NCBI RefSeq assembly: GCF_051954455.1 | Contig: NZ_JBQCHS010000023.1 | Location: 1-64,000 of the forward strand | Direction: 5' to 3' | DNA from: Pseudolysinimonas sp051954455 | Lineage (GTDB): Bacteria; Actinomycetota; Actinomycetes; Actinomycetales; Microbacteriaceae | DNA: 64,000 bases | Shown here: one piece after another, positions 50,611 through 58,405 of the stretch | How positions within the stretch are numbered: position 1 is the first letter of the stretch | Layout: each line of letters begins with the position of its first letter | Position numbers and translations under genes: made by a program | Notes under the pieces: model-generated | Database searches by the model: none | What the model saw: the letters and a program-made list of their open reading frames with translations, nothing else | What the model was told of the DNA's origin: nothing

Positions 50611-52500
50611 ATGGCCCACCTCCTCGGCGCCGAGCGCATCTCCCTCGAGTATCCGACCCGCGTGGTCCTCGACGACGTCACGGTCGGCCTCGAGGAGGGC
50701 GACCGGATCGGGGTCGTCGGCCGCAACGGCGACGGCAAGTCGACGCTGCTGCGCCTGCTCGCCGGTCGCCAGGATCCCGACTCGGGCAAGGTGACGCGAC
50801 GCGGCGGCGTGACGCTCGGCATGCTCGACCAGGGCGACGTGCTGCCCGACGACGAGACGGTGGCGCACGCGATCGTCGGCGACCGCGCCGAGCACGAGTG
50901 GGCCGGCGACGCGAAGGTGCGCGACGTGCTCGCGGGTCTCGTGCGCGACATCCCGTGGACCGCGACGATCGGGGGCCTGAGCGGCGGGCAGCGGCGCCGG
51001 GTCGCGCTCGCCGCGCTGCTCTCGCGCGACTGGGACGTGCTCCTGCTCGACGAGCCCACGAACCATCTGGATGTCGAGGGCGTCGCCTGGCTCGCCGAGC
51101 ACCTGAACGGCCGCTGGCCGAAGAACCGCGGCGGCCTCGTCGTCGTCACGCACGACCGGTGGTTCCTCGACGCGGTGTCGACCGACACCTGGGAAGTGCA
51201 CGACCGCGTCATCGAGCCGTTCGAGGGCGGCTACGCGGCGTACATCCTGCAGCGCGTCGAACGCGACCGGATGGCCGCGGCGACCGAACAGCGGCGGCAG
51301 AACCTCGCGCGCAAGGAGCTGGCGTGGCTGCGGCGCGGGGCGCCGGCGCGCACCTCGAAGCCGAAGTTCCGCATCGAGGCGGCCAACCAGCTCATCGAGG
51401 ACGTGCCGCCCGTGCGGGACGGGGTCTCGCTCGCGCAGCTAGCGACGGCGCGGCTCGGCAAGGACGTCGTCGACCTACTCGACGTCTCCGTCTCCTTCCC
51501 ATCTCGCGAGGAGTCGCGTCAGGGGGCCTCAGCGGGGGAGGAGGCCCCGCGAAGCGACTCCTCGGGGGAGCAGTCGGTCGTGCTGCGCGACGTGGAGTGG
51601 CGCATCGCGCCGGGGGAGCGGACCGGGATCCTCGGCGTCAACGGGGCGGGCAAGTCGACCCTGCTGGGGCTCGTCGCCGGCACAGTGGAGCCGACCTCCG
51701 GCCGGGTCAAGCGCGGCAAGACGGTGCGCATCGCGCAGCTCGATCAGCGGCTCGCGGACCTCGACGAGATCGCCGAGGAGCGTGTGAGCGCGGTCATCGC
51801 GCAGCAGCGCAGCTCGTACGTGAGCGGCGGGCAGGAGCTCACCCCCGGCCAGCTGCTCGAGCGGCTCGGCTTCACGAACGCGCAGCTCTCGACCCCCGTC
51901 AAGGACCTGTCGGGCGGGCAGAAGCGACGGCTCCAGCTGCTGCTGATCCTGCTCGACGAGCCGAACGTGCTCATCCTCGACGAGCCCACCAACGACCTCG
52001 ACACCGACATGCTCGCCGCCATGGAGGATCTGCTCGACACCTGGCCGGGCACGCTCCTCGTCGTCTCGCACGATCGGTACCTGCTGGAGCGCGTCACCGA
52101 CCAGCAGTACGCGGTGCTCGACGGGCGTCTGCGGCATCTTCCGGGCGGCGTCGACGAGTACCTGCGGATCTCCGCCGATGCGGGTCGAGCAGCCGCGCAG
52201 CGGCGCATCGCGACCTCGGCCCCCGAGGATAAGGACCTCGATGCGCCGGCTGCTCCGGCTGCCCGGCATGCGCTCACCGGCGCGGCGCGGCGCGACGTCG
52301 AGAAGGAGCTCTCCTCGCTCGACCGCCGGCTCGCGAAGCTCGGCGAGCGCATCACGGCGCAGCACGCCGCCTTCGCCGGGCACGACCAGTCCGACTACGT
52401 GGGCCTCGGTGAGCTGCAGGCGCAGCTGGCCTCGCTCGAGGACGAGACGGCGACGCTCGAGGAGCGCTGGCTCGAGCTGAGCGAGCAGCTCGACGGCTGA
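50611..52500 (+). CDS. ABC-F family ATPase carrying two in-frame palindromic insertions
   Basis: 629 residues with two ABC domains and no membrane segment. Domain 1 has Walker A GRNGDGKSTLL (about 34-44), signature LSGGQRRRVALA and LLLDEPTNHLD. Domain 2 has GVNGAGKSTLLGL (about 344), LSGGQKRRLQLL and ILDEPTNDLD. A C-terminal coiled-coil follows (ALTGAARRDVEKELSSLDRRLAKLGERI). ABC-F proteins act on the ribosome. Residues about 299-320 (51507-51564) and 524-537 (52181-52217) are encoded by palindromic or REP-like DNA and lie in linkers, at the edge of domain 2 and before the coiled-coil. Neither breaks the frame or a motif. Confidence 0.92.
   Translation: MAHLLGAERISLEYPTRVVLDDVTVGLEEGDRIGVVGRNGDGKSTLLRLLAGRQDPDSGKVTRRGGVTLGMLDQGDVLPDDETVAHAIVGDRAEHEWAGDAKVRDVLAGLVRDIPWTATIGGLSGGQRRRVALAALLSRDWDVLLLDEPTNHLDVEGVAWLAEHLNGRWPKNRGGLVVVTHDRWFLDAVSTDTWEVHDRVIEPFEGGYAAYILQRVERDRMAAATEQRRQNLARKELAWLRRGAPARTSKPKFRIEAANQLIEDVPPVRDGVSLAQLATARLGKDVVDLLDVSVSFPSREESRQGASAGEEAPRSDSSGEQSVVLRDVEWRIAPGERTGILGVNGAGKSTLLGLVAGTVEPTSGRVKRGKTVRIAQLDQRLADLDEIAEERVSAVIAQQRSSYVSGGQELTPGQLLERLGFTNAQLSTPVKDLSGGQKRRLQLLLILLDEPNVLILDEPTNDLDTDMLAAMEDLLDTWPGTLLVVSHDRYLLERVTDQQYAVLDGRLRHLPGGVDEYLRISADAGRAAAQRRIATSAPEDKDLDAPAAPAARHALTGAARRDVEKELSSLDRRLAKLGERITAQHAAFAGHDQSDYVGLGELQAQLASLEDETATLEERWLELSEQLDG
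51507..51564. repeat. 24-bp inverted repeat inside the ABC-F coding sequence
   Basis: Left arm 51507-51530 begins CGAGGAGTCGC and ends GGGGGCCTC. Right arm 51541-51564 begins GAGGCCCC and ends GCGACTCCTCG. Arms match at 21 of 24 positions, with a 10-nt loop. It replaces what should be a short turn before the VVLRDVEW strand. Confidence 0.65.
52181..52217 (+). repeat. REP-like half element inside the ABC-F coding sequence
   Basis: CGGGTCGAGCAGCCGCGCAG continuing to CGGCGCATCGCGACCTC matches the left arm of the palindrome at 42130-42166 with four differences in about 37 bases. One of them turns the in-frame TAG of the repeat into CAG, keeping the frame open. Confidence 0.6.
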
Positions 52501-52598
52501 CGTCGAGCGGCGCTCGGCGGTCCGTCCGGCGTTGCCGGCCTCGCGGACGACCGATCGGGTCGACGACCTGATGAGCACGCCGATCCCGGGCCTCAGGA

Positions 52599-52604
52599 TA
52601 GGGT
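52599..52604 (+). promoter_or_regulatory. TAGGGT box, leaderless-type start
   Basis: TAGGGT, then 6 nt (GCCGAC), then GTG 52611. Confidence 0.45.
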
Positions 52605-52610
52605 GCCGAC

Positions 52611-53312
52611 GTGGAGGAGCCGACGCGTCGTCCGGAGGCCCGGCCCGAGACCATTGCGCAGAAGCAGGTCCGGCTGTTCGGGGGCGGCCGCGACACCGGG
52701 CGCATCGAGGCGTTCTCCGACGGGGTGTTCGCGATCGCGCTGACGCTGCTCGTGCTCGATCTGCGGGTGCCGGAGCTGCACGGCCGGACCGTATGGGCGG
52801 CGATCGTCGCCCTCTGGCCGCAGTTCCTCGGCTATGTGCTGAGCTTCCTGATCATCGCGATCAACTGGGTGTTCCACCACCGCAAGTTCCGCGCGATCAT
52901 CCGCTACGACACCCGGCTCATCTGGATCAACCTGGCGTTCCTCTTCTTCGTCGCGCTCGTACCCTTCCCGACCAGCCTGCTGAGCGAGTACGCCCCGGAT
53001 CCCGCGGCGGTGTCGCTGTACGCCGCGAGCGTGGCGATCCTCGGCCTCCTCGCGACCGTGCTCTGGCAGTACGCCCACCGCAAGGGCTTCCTGAGCCCGG
53101 CCGTCGACCGCGACCTCGCCCGCTTCACGACCGTGAACAACCTCGTGGTCCCGGTCGTCTTCGTCGCGTCGATCCCGATCGCCCTGTTCTGGAACGCCGA
53201 GATCGCCATGTTCTTCTGGATCGCGAACTGGCCCGTGTCGATCGTCGTCGACCGGGTGTGGGGCCACCGGGCGGCCGGGCCCGACCCGGACGGCGAGCCC
53301 CTCAAGGACTGA
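52611..53312 (+). CDS. TMEM175-family potassium-channel-like protein (DUF1211)
   Basis: 233 residues. The family signature RIEAFSDGVFAIALTLLVLDL starts near residue 32, with the FSD selectivity motif in the first helix. Six membrane segments are predicted (for example FLGYVLSFLIIAINWVFHH and VVPVVFVASIPIALFW). Bacterial members assemble as tetrameric K+ leak channels. The short basic N-terminus and acidic C-terminus are cytoplasmic. It is convergent with the MarR gene, 3 nt between the stops. Confidence 0.88.
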   Translation: MEEPTRRPEARPETIAQKQVRLFGGGRDTGRIEAFSDGVFAIALTLLVLDLRVPELHGRTVWAAIVALWPQFLGYVLSFLIIAINWVFHHRKFRAIIRYDTRLIWINLAFLFFVALVPFPTSLLSEYAPDPAAVSLYAASVAILGLLATVLWQYAHRKGFLSPAVDRDLARFTTVNNLVVPVVFVASIPIALFWNAEIAMFFWIANWPVSIVVDRVWGHRAAGPDPDGEPLKD

Positions 53313-53315
53313 GCG

Positions 53316-53828
53316 CTACAGCGCGGCGGGGTCGTCGAAGTCGAGGCTGAGCTTGCGCAGCAGCGCCGCGAGCCGCTCCTGATCGGCGCGCGACAGTCCC
53401 TCGAGCAGTTCGCCCTCCACCTCCACGAGCCCGCTGATGGCGGCATCCACGCGCTCGCGTCCCGCCGAGGTCATCACGACGAGCACGCCGCGCCCGTCGT
53501 GCGGATCGGTCCGCCGCTCGACCAGTCGCCGCTCGACGAGCCGGTCGATGCGGTTCGTCATCGTCCCGCTCGAGACCAGCGTCTGCTGGAGCAGCGACTT
53601 CGGGCTCAGCTGGTAGGGCGCGCCCGCACGCCGGAGCGCGGCGAGCACGTCGAACTCCCACGCCTCCAGCCCGGACGCGGTGAACGCGGTCTTGCGCGAC
53701 CGGTCGAGGTGCTTGGAGAGCCGGCCGACACGCGACAGGATCTGCAGCGGCGAGAAGTCGACGTCGGGTCGCTCCCGGCTCCAGTCGGCCACGATGCGGT
53801 CGACCTCGTCGGCGCCGGGCTCCACCAT
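53316..53828 (-). CDS. MarR-family transcriptional regulator
   Basis: 170 residues from ATG 53828. The winged helix lies at about 45-130: LEAWEFDVLAALRRAGAPYQLSPKSLLQQTLVSSGTMTNRIDRLVERRLVERR, then DPHDGRGVLVVMTSAGRERVD, the wing of MarR proteins. The longer N-terminus (VDRIVADWSRERPDVDFSPLQILSRVGRL) is typical of one actinobacterial MarR group. Ligand and targets unknown; a self-regulated site near 53830-53870 is possible but not evident. Confidence 0.9.
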   Translation of the reverse strand: MVEPGADEVDRIVADWSRERPDVDFSPLQILSRVGRLSKHLDRSRKTAFTASGLEAWEFDVLAALRRAGAPYQLSPKSLLQQTLVSSGTMTNRIDRLVERRLVERRTDPHDGRGVLVVMTSAGRERVDAAISGLVEVEGELLEGLSRADQERLAALLRKLSLDFDDPAAL

Positions 53829-53879
53829 CCGGCCATCATCCCAGAGCGCGCCCGCGGATTTGAGAGGATGGGGCCGCGA

Positions 53880-53951
53880 TCCGCCGTGGTGTAACGGCAG
53901 CACGACGGCCTTTGGAGCCGTGAGGCCCAGGTTCGAATCCTGGCGGCGGAG
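53880..53951 (+). tRNA. tRNA-Gln (anticodon TTG)
   Basis: Acceptor stem TCCGCCG (53880-53886) pairs with CGGCGGA (53944-53950), then discriminator G53951. Anticodon stem ACGGC/GCCGT encloses loop CTTTGGA with anticodon TTG at 53912-53914. The T-arm is CCAGG-TTCGAAT-CCTGG. The CCA end is not encoded. Confidence 0.97.
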
Positions 53952-54302
53952 CTGCTGGCTGGCTGGGGCTGGGAAGGGTCCTTGTATCTCCGAGCCTCCC
54001 GAAGTCATAACTCCGGTCGACGAAAGTGAATCGCCGATCCACGGGTCGGCGGCCCATCGCTTCTCACGGGCTGGCGGAGCGTCGCGTGTCGGGCCGCGCC
54101 GCAGTATCAGTGGTCTTCTCCGTGCGTTCGTCGTGGAGTCTGGCGCGCGGGGAGCTTGACCCCGTGATCCGACAAGGGACAGTGGCAACAACTTCCATTG
54201 GCTTCGCACCTGTCCACGATTCCGGCAGCGTCGGCCGAGGCGTCGGAATCACGCAGGTGAAGGGAGGCTTGCGGGCGCCGTTCCTCAGCTTCAAGGGGTG
54301 CC

Positions 54303-54440
54303 CTGACCGTCACCGACGAAGGCGACTTCCTGCGTATCGTCCTTCCGGCTCTCCTCATCGCGACTCTGGCGGCGGTGGTTGCGGTCCTCGAGGTGGGGTC
54401 CCAGCTGCGCTCGGTCAGCAGGTTGGTGACAGTCGACTGA
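54303..54440 (+). CDS. Possible small membrane protein lacking a standard start codon
   Basis: A 45-codon frame opening at CTG 54303 and ending TGA 54438-54440. The product has an acidic N-terminus (VTDEGDFLRI), one hydrophobic helix (VLPALLIATLAAVVAVLEVG) and a basic tail (QLRSVSRLVTVD), a believable single-pass protein. In-frame TGA at 54258 closes the frame upstream and no ATG/GTG/TTG lies between. AAGGGG stands 4-5 nt before the CTG. It is either a CTG-started gene or a decayed one. Confidence 0.3.
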   Translation: MTVTDEGDFLRIVLPALLIATLAAVVAVLEVGSQLRSVSRLVTVD

Positions 54441-54529
54441 TGCGTGGTTGGCCGGTGTGGGCCCGGGCGCGGGGCGCCCGAGGGCGCCGGAGCCGACCGG
54501 GCCGCCGTGGCGACGTCCCTCATCACGGT

Positions 54530-54563
54530 GGTGCGGGCCGACCCCGTGAGGCCGACCCGCACC
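54530..54563 (-). terminator. Hairpin downstream of the solute-binding protein gene
   Basis: GGTGCGGGCCGACC (54530-54543) and GGCCGACCCGCACC (54550-54563) form a 14-bp stem, two pairs being G-U in RNA, with a 6-nt loop. It lies 13 nt past the stop on the minus strand. It lacks a U-tract, as is common for high-GC actinobacteria. Confidence 0.55.
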
Positions 54564-54575
54564 GCGCGCGCGTCA

Positions 54576-55871
54576 CTACTGGTTCGCTGCGATCGCCGCC
54601 TTCTCCTGCGAGATGAAGCTTGCCGCCGCCTGGGCGGGGGTCTGCTTGCCGAACAGCACGTCGCTCGCGATCGGGTTGAGCACGTTCTGCGTGTTGATGG
54701 CGGGCAGGGCCAAGGGGTTGGGCGCCTTGCCGGTGTGGCCGCTCAGCGAGTTGACGAAGTCGACCTGTGCCTGGTCAGACGGCGTCAGGTTCTTCGTGAC
54801 GGCCTTCTGCACCGACGGCACCGCCGGGATGCCCAGCGTCAGCTGATTCAGCGGGCCGGCGGCCGAGCTGTTGAGCAGGAAGTCGATGAGCTCGGCCGCT
54901 TCCTTCGGGTGCTTCGTCTTGCCGTAGACGGCGTACTGCACCGTCGGCTGGAGGTACTCGCCGACACGGGTCGAGGTGTCGCCGGGCAGGCGGAGGATGC
55001 GCATGTCGTCGCCCGAGGACTGGGCGTAGATCCCGATGAAGTTGATCGGGACGTAGGCCATCGCGACCTTCCCGGTGCCCATCAGGCTCTGCTCGAGGGC
55101 GGCGCCGTTGTCCTGCGTGCTCACGGACGCGCTCGGGGCGCCGCCCGTGTCCTGCAGGTTCTTCGAGATCTCGAACATCTTCTGGACGATCGACTCGGAG
55201 ACCGCGAGCTTGCCCTTCGCCGTGAAGAGGTCGCTGCCCTCCTGCCGTGCGATGGCCTGCAGGAACTGATCGTTGACCGGCTGCACGGATCCGTACGTGC
55301 CGGCCGGGCTGTTCTTCGTGATTTGCGCGGCGATCTTGACGTAGTCGTCCCAGGTCCAGGTCTTGTCATCCGGGATGGGCACGCCGGCTGCCTTGAACAC
55401 CGCCGTGTTGATGACGATCGCGCGTGCGCCGATGCCGGTCGGGATCGCGTCGAGGGCGCCGTCGACCTTGCCGGCGTCCAGTGATCCGGCCGGGTACTTC
55501 TTCGTGTCGATGTACTTGGAGAGGTCGAGGAGCGCGCCCTTCTGCGCGTACGACGGGGTCGAGTCGTACGTGATCTGGATCGCGTCGGGGGCGTTGCCGC
55601 CCGCCACCTGGGTCGCGAGCTTGGGGTAGTAGGGGGCGTAGTCCGAGGGCTCGCCCTTGACCGTGACGTTCGGGTACTTCTTCTCGAACAGCTTGATCTG
55701 CTTCGCCTTGATGGCGTTCAGCTGGTCGCTGCCCCACCATGCGAAGCGGAGGGTGATCTTCTGGTCGCTGCTCCCGCCGGACCCGCCGGCGGAACATCCG
55801 GTGATGATGAGGACCGCGCTCAGAGCCACGCTTGCCAGCGCCAGCTTCTTCGCACCACGAGGCATTTTCAT
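54576..55871 (-). CDS. Sugar ABC transporter solute-binding lipoprotein
   Basis: 431 residues, family 1 extracellular solute-binding protein. The signal peptide ends at lipobox LIITGC with Cys26. TLRFAWWGSDQLNAIKAKQIKLFEKKYPNVTVKGEPSDYAPYYPKLATQVAGGNAPDAIQ is standard for CUT1 sugar binders. ATG 55871 is favoured by GGAA 5 nt upstream. The long leader (to about 56158) carries one LacI-type operator and another overlaps the start point. It works with the two permeases at 58457-60305; the ATPase is not in the window, as usual for CUT1 systems sharing an MsiK-type ATPase. Confidence 0.92.
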   Translation of the reverse strand: MKMPRGAKKLALASVALSAVLIITGCSAGGSGGSSDQKITLRFAWWGSDQLNAIKAKQIKLFEKKYPNVTVKGEPSDYAPYYPKLATQVAGGNAPDAIQITYDSTPSYAQKGALLDLSKYIDTKKYPAGSLDAGKVDGALDAIPTGIGARAIVINTAVFKAAGVPIPDDKTWTWDDYVKIAAQITKNSPAGTYGSVQPVNDQFLQAIARQEGSDLFTAKGKLAVSESIVQKMFEISKNLQDTGGAPSASVSTQDNGAALEQSLMGTGKVAMAYVPINFIGIYAQSSGDDMRILRLPGDTSTRVGEYLQPTVQYAVYGKTKHPKEAAELIDFLLNSSAAGPLNQLTLGIPAVPSVQKAVTKNLTPSDQAQVDFVNSLSGHTGKAPNPLALPAINTQNVLNPIASDVLFGKQTPAQAAASFISQEKAAIAANQ

Positions 55872-55962
55872 TCTGATTCCATTCGCGCTTGATGTTTCGG
55901 TGGATGGGCGCGATCGCGGCAGTGACGCCGACGCATCGCGGACGGGGACTCCGTCGCTGTGC

Positions 55963-55980
55963 TGATAAAGCGCTTTCTCA
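55963..55980. promoter_or_regulatory. LacI-type operator 1
   Basis: TGATAAAGCGCTTTCTCA: a perfect AAAGCGCTTT core with TGA/TCA outer pairs, within the leader of the solute-binding protein gene. Confidence 0.6.
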
Positions 55981-56149
55981 TTGCGCCCACGAAAAGACCG
56001 CGGGCGCCGCCGCCCGGGATGCCGGCACGGTGCGGGAGGCGGGCTCATCGCGCGAGAGTGCGGGCGCATCCCGTCGAGGGGGGAATCGCGTCATGCTCCG
56101 CTCCTTTGCGGTCGAGCCCGAGGGCCTCCCGTGAGGCAAACCTCGACGA

Positions 56150-56161
56150 GAAAACGTTTCC
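56150..56161. promoter_or_regulatory. LacI-type operator 2
   Basis: GAAAACGTTTCC, with the palindromic core AAACGTTT, directly downstream of the -10 box at 56165-56170, so that a bound repressor would cover the start point. Confidence 0.65.
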
Positions 56162-56164
56162 CGG

Positions 56165-56193
56165 AAAGTATCAACGCACGGGAGAGGTGTCAA
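56165..56193 (-). promoter_or_regulatory. Promoter of the solute-binding protein gene
   Basis: On the minus strand TTGACA (56193-56188) and TACTTT (56170-56165) are exactly 17 nt apart. The start point would fall within operator 2. Confidence 0.7.
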
Positions 56194-56207
56194 CAGGTCG
56201 GCGGAGG

Positions 56208-57317
56208 TCAGCCCGCGAGCGTCTCCTCGAGAAACCTCCACGCCTCGTCCTGCATCGCCGGGTCGAAGACGTGATCGACGTCGTGGAAGGAACCCCGGTA
56301 TCCCTCGACGCCGCGGAGCCGTTCGTGCGCCTCGAGCATCCCCTCCTCGGGGAAGAGCGGATCGCGCCACCCGTACTGCACGAGGGTCCGGCGCGCTGCA
56401 CCGCGCGGGACGACGTCCGGCCAGTCGGTGAGGCCCGGAAGCCCAGGGCTGTTCAGGAGCCACGAGTGCACGTCGAGATAGCGGGGGAACAGAGAGTCGA
56501 ACGTGGCCATCATGCAGGTCACGACGGACGCACGCACGCGCTCGTCGAGCGCGGAGAGCAGCACGGAGCGCCCCCCGCCTCCCGAGAAACCGAACGAGGC
56601 GACCCGTGTCGGGTCGACGACGTCGAGCCCGGCGAGGACGTCGAGCGCGACGAGGTCGTCGAACGCCACCGCCCCGGCGAAGGTCGTGTCGAGCAGCCCG
56701 CACGCCTTGGCGAGAGTGTCCTCGTGCAGCGAGGAGGCGAGGTCGAAGACGTCCTCCGGCGTCGGGGTGATCCCCCGGTCGCGCCAGAGTGCGGCGTATG
56801 CGGTCAGCGTCTCCTCCAGCCGGATGCCCGGCCGCGTGAGGTCGAACCGACGGCTCGCCCAGGAGAAGGCGTCATGGACGAGGACCGCGAAGCCGCGTGC
56901 GGCGAGCCGATTGGCCGCGCCGAGTCGCCCGTACCAGGCGAGCTGCCGCTCGATGCTATGGGTCGAATTCGCGAGACCGAGATCGACGAGCTGATCCGCA
57001 CCGAGGGATCGCGTGCCGCCGTGACAGTGCAGCCCCAGCACTCCGGGCAGGCGGCCGCGGCCGTCCCGCGGCGTCACGAGGTAGGCCCGCGTCTGCGGAC
57101 CGAAGCCCACCGACCAGGAGAGGGCGGAGACGGTCACATCGTCGACGGCCCATCGGTCGTCGACCGACACCTCCGGGGCCCGCGGGGGCGTCCGGACCCC
57201 GAGCACCCCGGCGAGCTCGTCGACGTCCCGGCGGCCGGTCGTCCGCATCGGACAACCGGCGAGGAATCCGGGCCAGTCCTCGTATCCCGCCAGCGGATCC
57301 GGCGGTCGCCCGCTCAC
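56208..57317 (-). CDS. Alpha/beta hydrolase, acetyl-xylan-esterase/dienelactone-hydrolase-like
   Basis: 369 residues from GTG 57317, which overlaps the lacI stop (GTGA). VLGLHCHGG is the oxyanion-hole region, FGFSGGGGRSVLL holds the nucleophile Ser, and FHDVDHVFD near the C-terminus holds the likely catalytic His. RGFAVLVHDAFSWASRRFD is typical of the abhydrolase_7/acetyl-xylan-esterase group. It has no signal peptide, so it acts inside the cell. Co-translated with the LacI regulator, it probably removes acyl or ester groups from the imported sugar. Family function is broad, so the substrate is uncertain. Confidence 0.78.
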   Translation of the reverse strand: MSGRPPDPLAGYEDWPGFLAGCPMRTTGRRDVDELAGVLGVRTPPRAPEVSVDDRWAVDDVTVSALSWSVGFGPQTRAYLVTPRDGRGRLPGVLGLHCHGGTRSLGADQLVDLGLANSTHSIERQLAWYGRLGAANRLAARGFAVLVHDAFSWASRRFDLTRPGIRLEETLTAYAALWRDRGITPTPEDVFDLASSLHEDTLAKACGLLDTTFAGAVAFDDLVALDVLAGLDVVDPTRVASFGFSGGGGRSVLLSALDERVRASVVTCMMATFDSLFPRYLDVHSWLLNSPGLPGLTDWPDVVPRGAARRTLVQYGWRDPLFPEEGMLEAHERLRGVEGYRGSFHDVDHVFDPAMQDEAWRFLEETLAG

Positions 57318-58336
57318 GCGGCCGGCGGCGCGGCCAGGCGGCGCACGCTCCCGCGGAGCTCGACCCGCGGCCGCAGGAACACGTTGTGCCCCGGCGCCCG
57401 ATGGTTCAGGAGATCCCACATCCGCGCCCAGGCGTGGGCGCCAAGCTCCGCGACCGGCACCGATGCCGTGGTCAGCGGCGGCGTGGTGTAGCGGGCGAAG
57501 GGGATGTCGTCGAAGCCGGCGACCGAGACGTCGTCCGGCACCCGCACGCCCTTCTCGTGGAGCGCGCTCAACAGACCCATGGCCACCAGATCGTTGTAGG
57601 CCAACGCGGCCGTGGCGCCGGTCTCGAGCACGCGGTCCGCCACCGCGTACCCGCTCTCGAAGTCCACTCCGCCGGCGACGATGTCGACCACCACATCGGG
57701 GTGCGACGCCCGCACATCCTCGATCGCGCTCAGCCGGTTGGCGTTCGAGGCGCTCTCCGCGACGCCGGTGATGAACACCAAATGCCGGTGCCCGAGGGAG
57801 AGGTGCGCCTCGAGGAGCTCGATCAGGCCGGCGCGGTAGTCGGCCGCGACGATGGGTGCAGGGGAGGCCGGCAGATCACGGTTGATCACGACGACCGGCG
57901 CGAGCCGGGGGATCAGCTCGGCGAGGACGTCGAGCGGCATACGGGGAGCGACCAGCACGATCGCGTCGCACCGGCGGCGCGCCTCCATCGCGAGGAGCCG
58001 CTCATCGGCGACGTTCTCCGACGAGTCCGCGATCAGCACGTGGTAATCGTTCTGCGCGGCGGCGAGGCTCAGCCCGCGCAGCGCGCCGATGAAGGTCGGG
58101 TTGGCCAGATCGGGCACGACGACCGCCACGGTCTGGGTCTTGCCGAGCACCAGCCCTCGGGCCAACGGGCTCGCCGAGTAATTCAGCGATGCGGCGGCGG
58201 CGCGTACTTTGGCCGCCAGCTCGGGGTCTACCGTCGCGTTGCCGTTCATCACGCGGGAGACCGTCGAGAGCGACACCCCGGCCCGGGCCGCGACGTCGGC
58301 GATCGTCAAAGCGCGAGGCGCAACCGGCTGGCTCAT
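57314..58336 (-). CDS. LacI-family transcriptional repressor
   Basis: 340 residues. The N-terminal helix-turn-helix LTIADVAARAGVSLSTVSRVMNG and hinge precede a periplasmic-binding-protein-like effector domain (VAVVVPDLANPTFIGALRGL, VVINRDLPASPAPIVAADYRAG, VSVAGFDDIPFARYTTPPLTT). It should repress the divergent permease operon and the solute-binding protein gene through the three GAAA-CG-TTTC-type sites, and release them when bound to a sugar. The hydrolase gene follows with a 4-nt overlap. Confidence 0.93.
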   Translation of the reverse strand: MSQPVAPRALTIADVAARAGVSLSTVSRVMNGNATVDPELAAKVRAAAASLNYSASPLARGLVLGKTQTVAVVVPDLANPTFIGALRGLSLAAAQNDYHVLIADSSENVADERLLAMEARRRCDAIVLVAPRMPLDVLAELIPRLAPVVVINRDLPASPAPIVAADYRAGLIELLEAHLSLGHRHLVFITGVAESASNANRLSAIEDVRASHPDVVVDIVAGGVDFESGYAVADRVLETGATAALAYNDLVAMGLLSALHEKGVRVPDDVSVAGFDDIPFARYTTPPLTTASVPVAELGAHAWARMWDLLNHRAPGHNVFLRPRVELRGSVRRLAAPPAA

Positions 58337-58391
58337 CGTGACCCCTGTCGCGTGGTCGGTTCCGGAATCGGTGGTGCGGACGCCACGATAT

Positions 58392-58397
58392 TAGGCT
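58392..58397 (+). promoter_or_regulatory. -10 box of the permease/catabolic operon
   Basis: TAGGCT, with operator 3 beginning 9 nt later. It repeats the promoter-operator layout of the solute-binding protein gene. A clear -35 is not seen. Confidence 0.45.
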
Positions 58398-58405
58398 ACC
58401 GTGCC

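Larger units (their letters stand above)
53952..54575. other. Gene-poor 624-nt stretch between tRNA-Gln and the sugar cluster
   Basis: No full-length gene can be supported. Base composition is more balanced than in the flanks (for example 54180-54240). It contains a 45-codon open frame for a membrane peptide without a normal start (54303-54440) and a strong hairpin (54530-54563). No second copy of the tRNA 3' end was found in the rest of the window, so an integrated element is not demonstrated. Confidence 0.5.
55872..56207 (-). other. Regulatory region of the solute-binding protein gene (336 nt)
   Basis: No gene is seen. It holds the promoter at 56165-56193, an operator at 56150-56161 and a second operator at 55963-55980. 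The predicted leader is about 290 nt long. Confidence 0.6.

Noticed and set aside
54026..54616. Plus-strand frame of about 196 codons after tRNA-Gln, and a 151-codon minus-strand frame in the same place
   Set aside because: Arg/Gly/Pro-rich, no recognisable motif, and the plus frame runs into the solute-binding protein gene; more likely non-coding.
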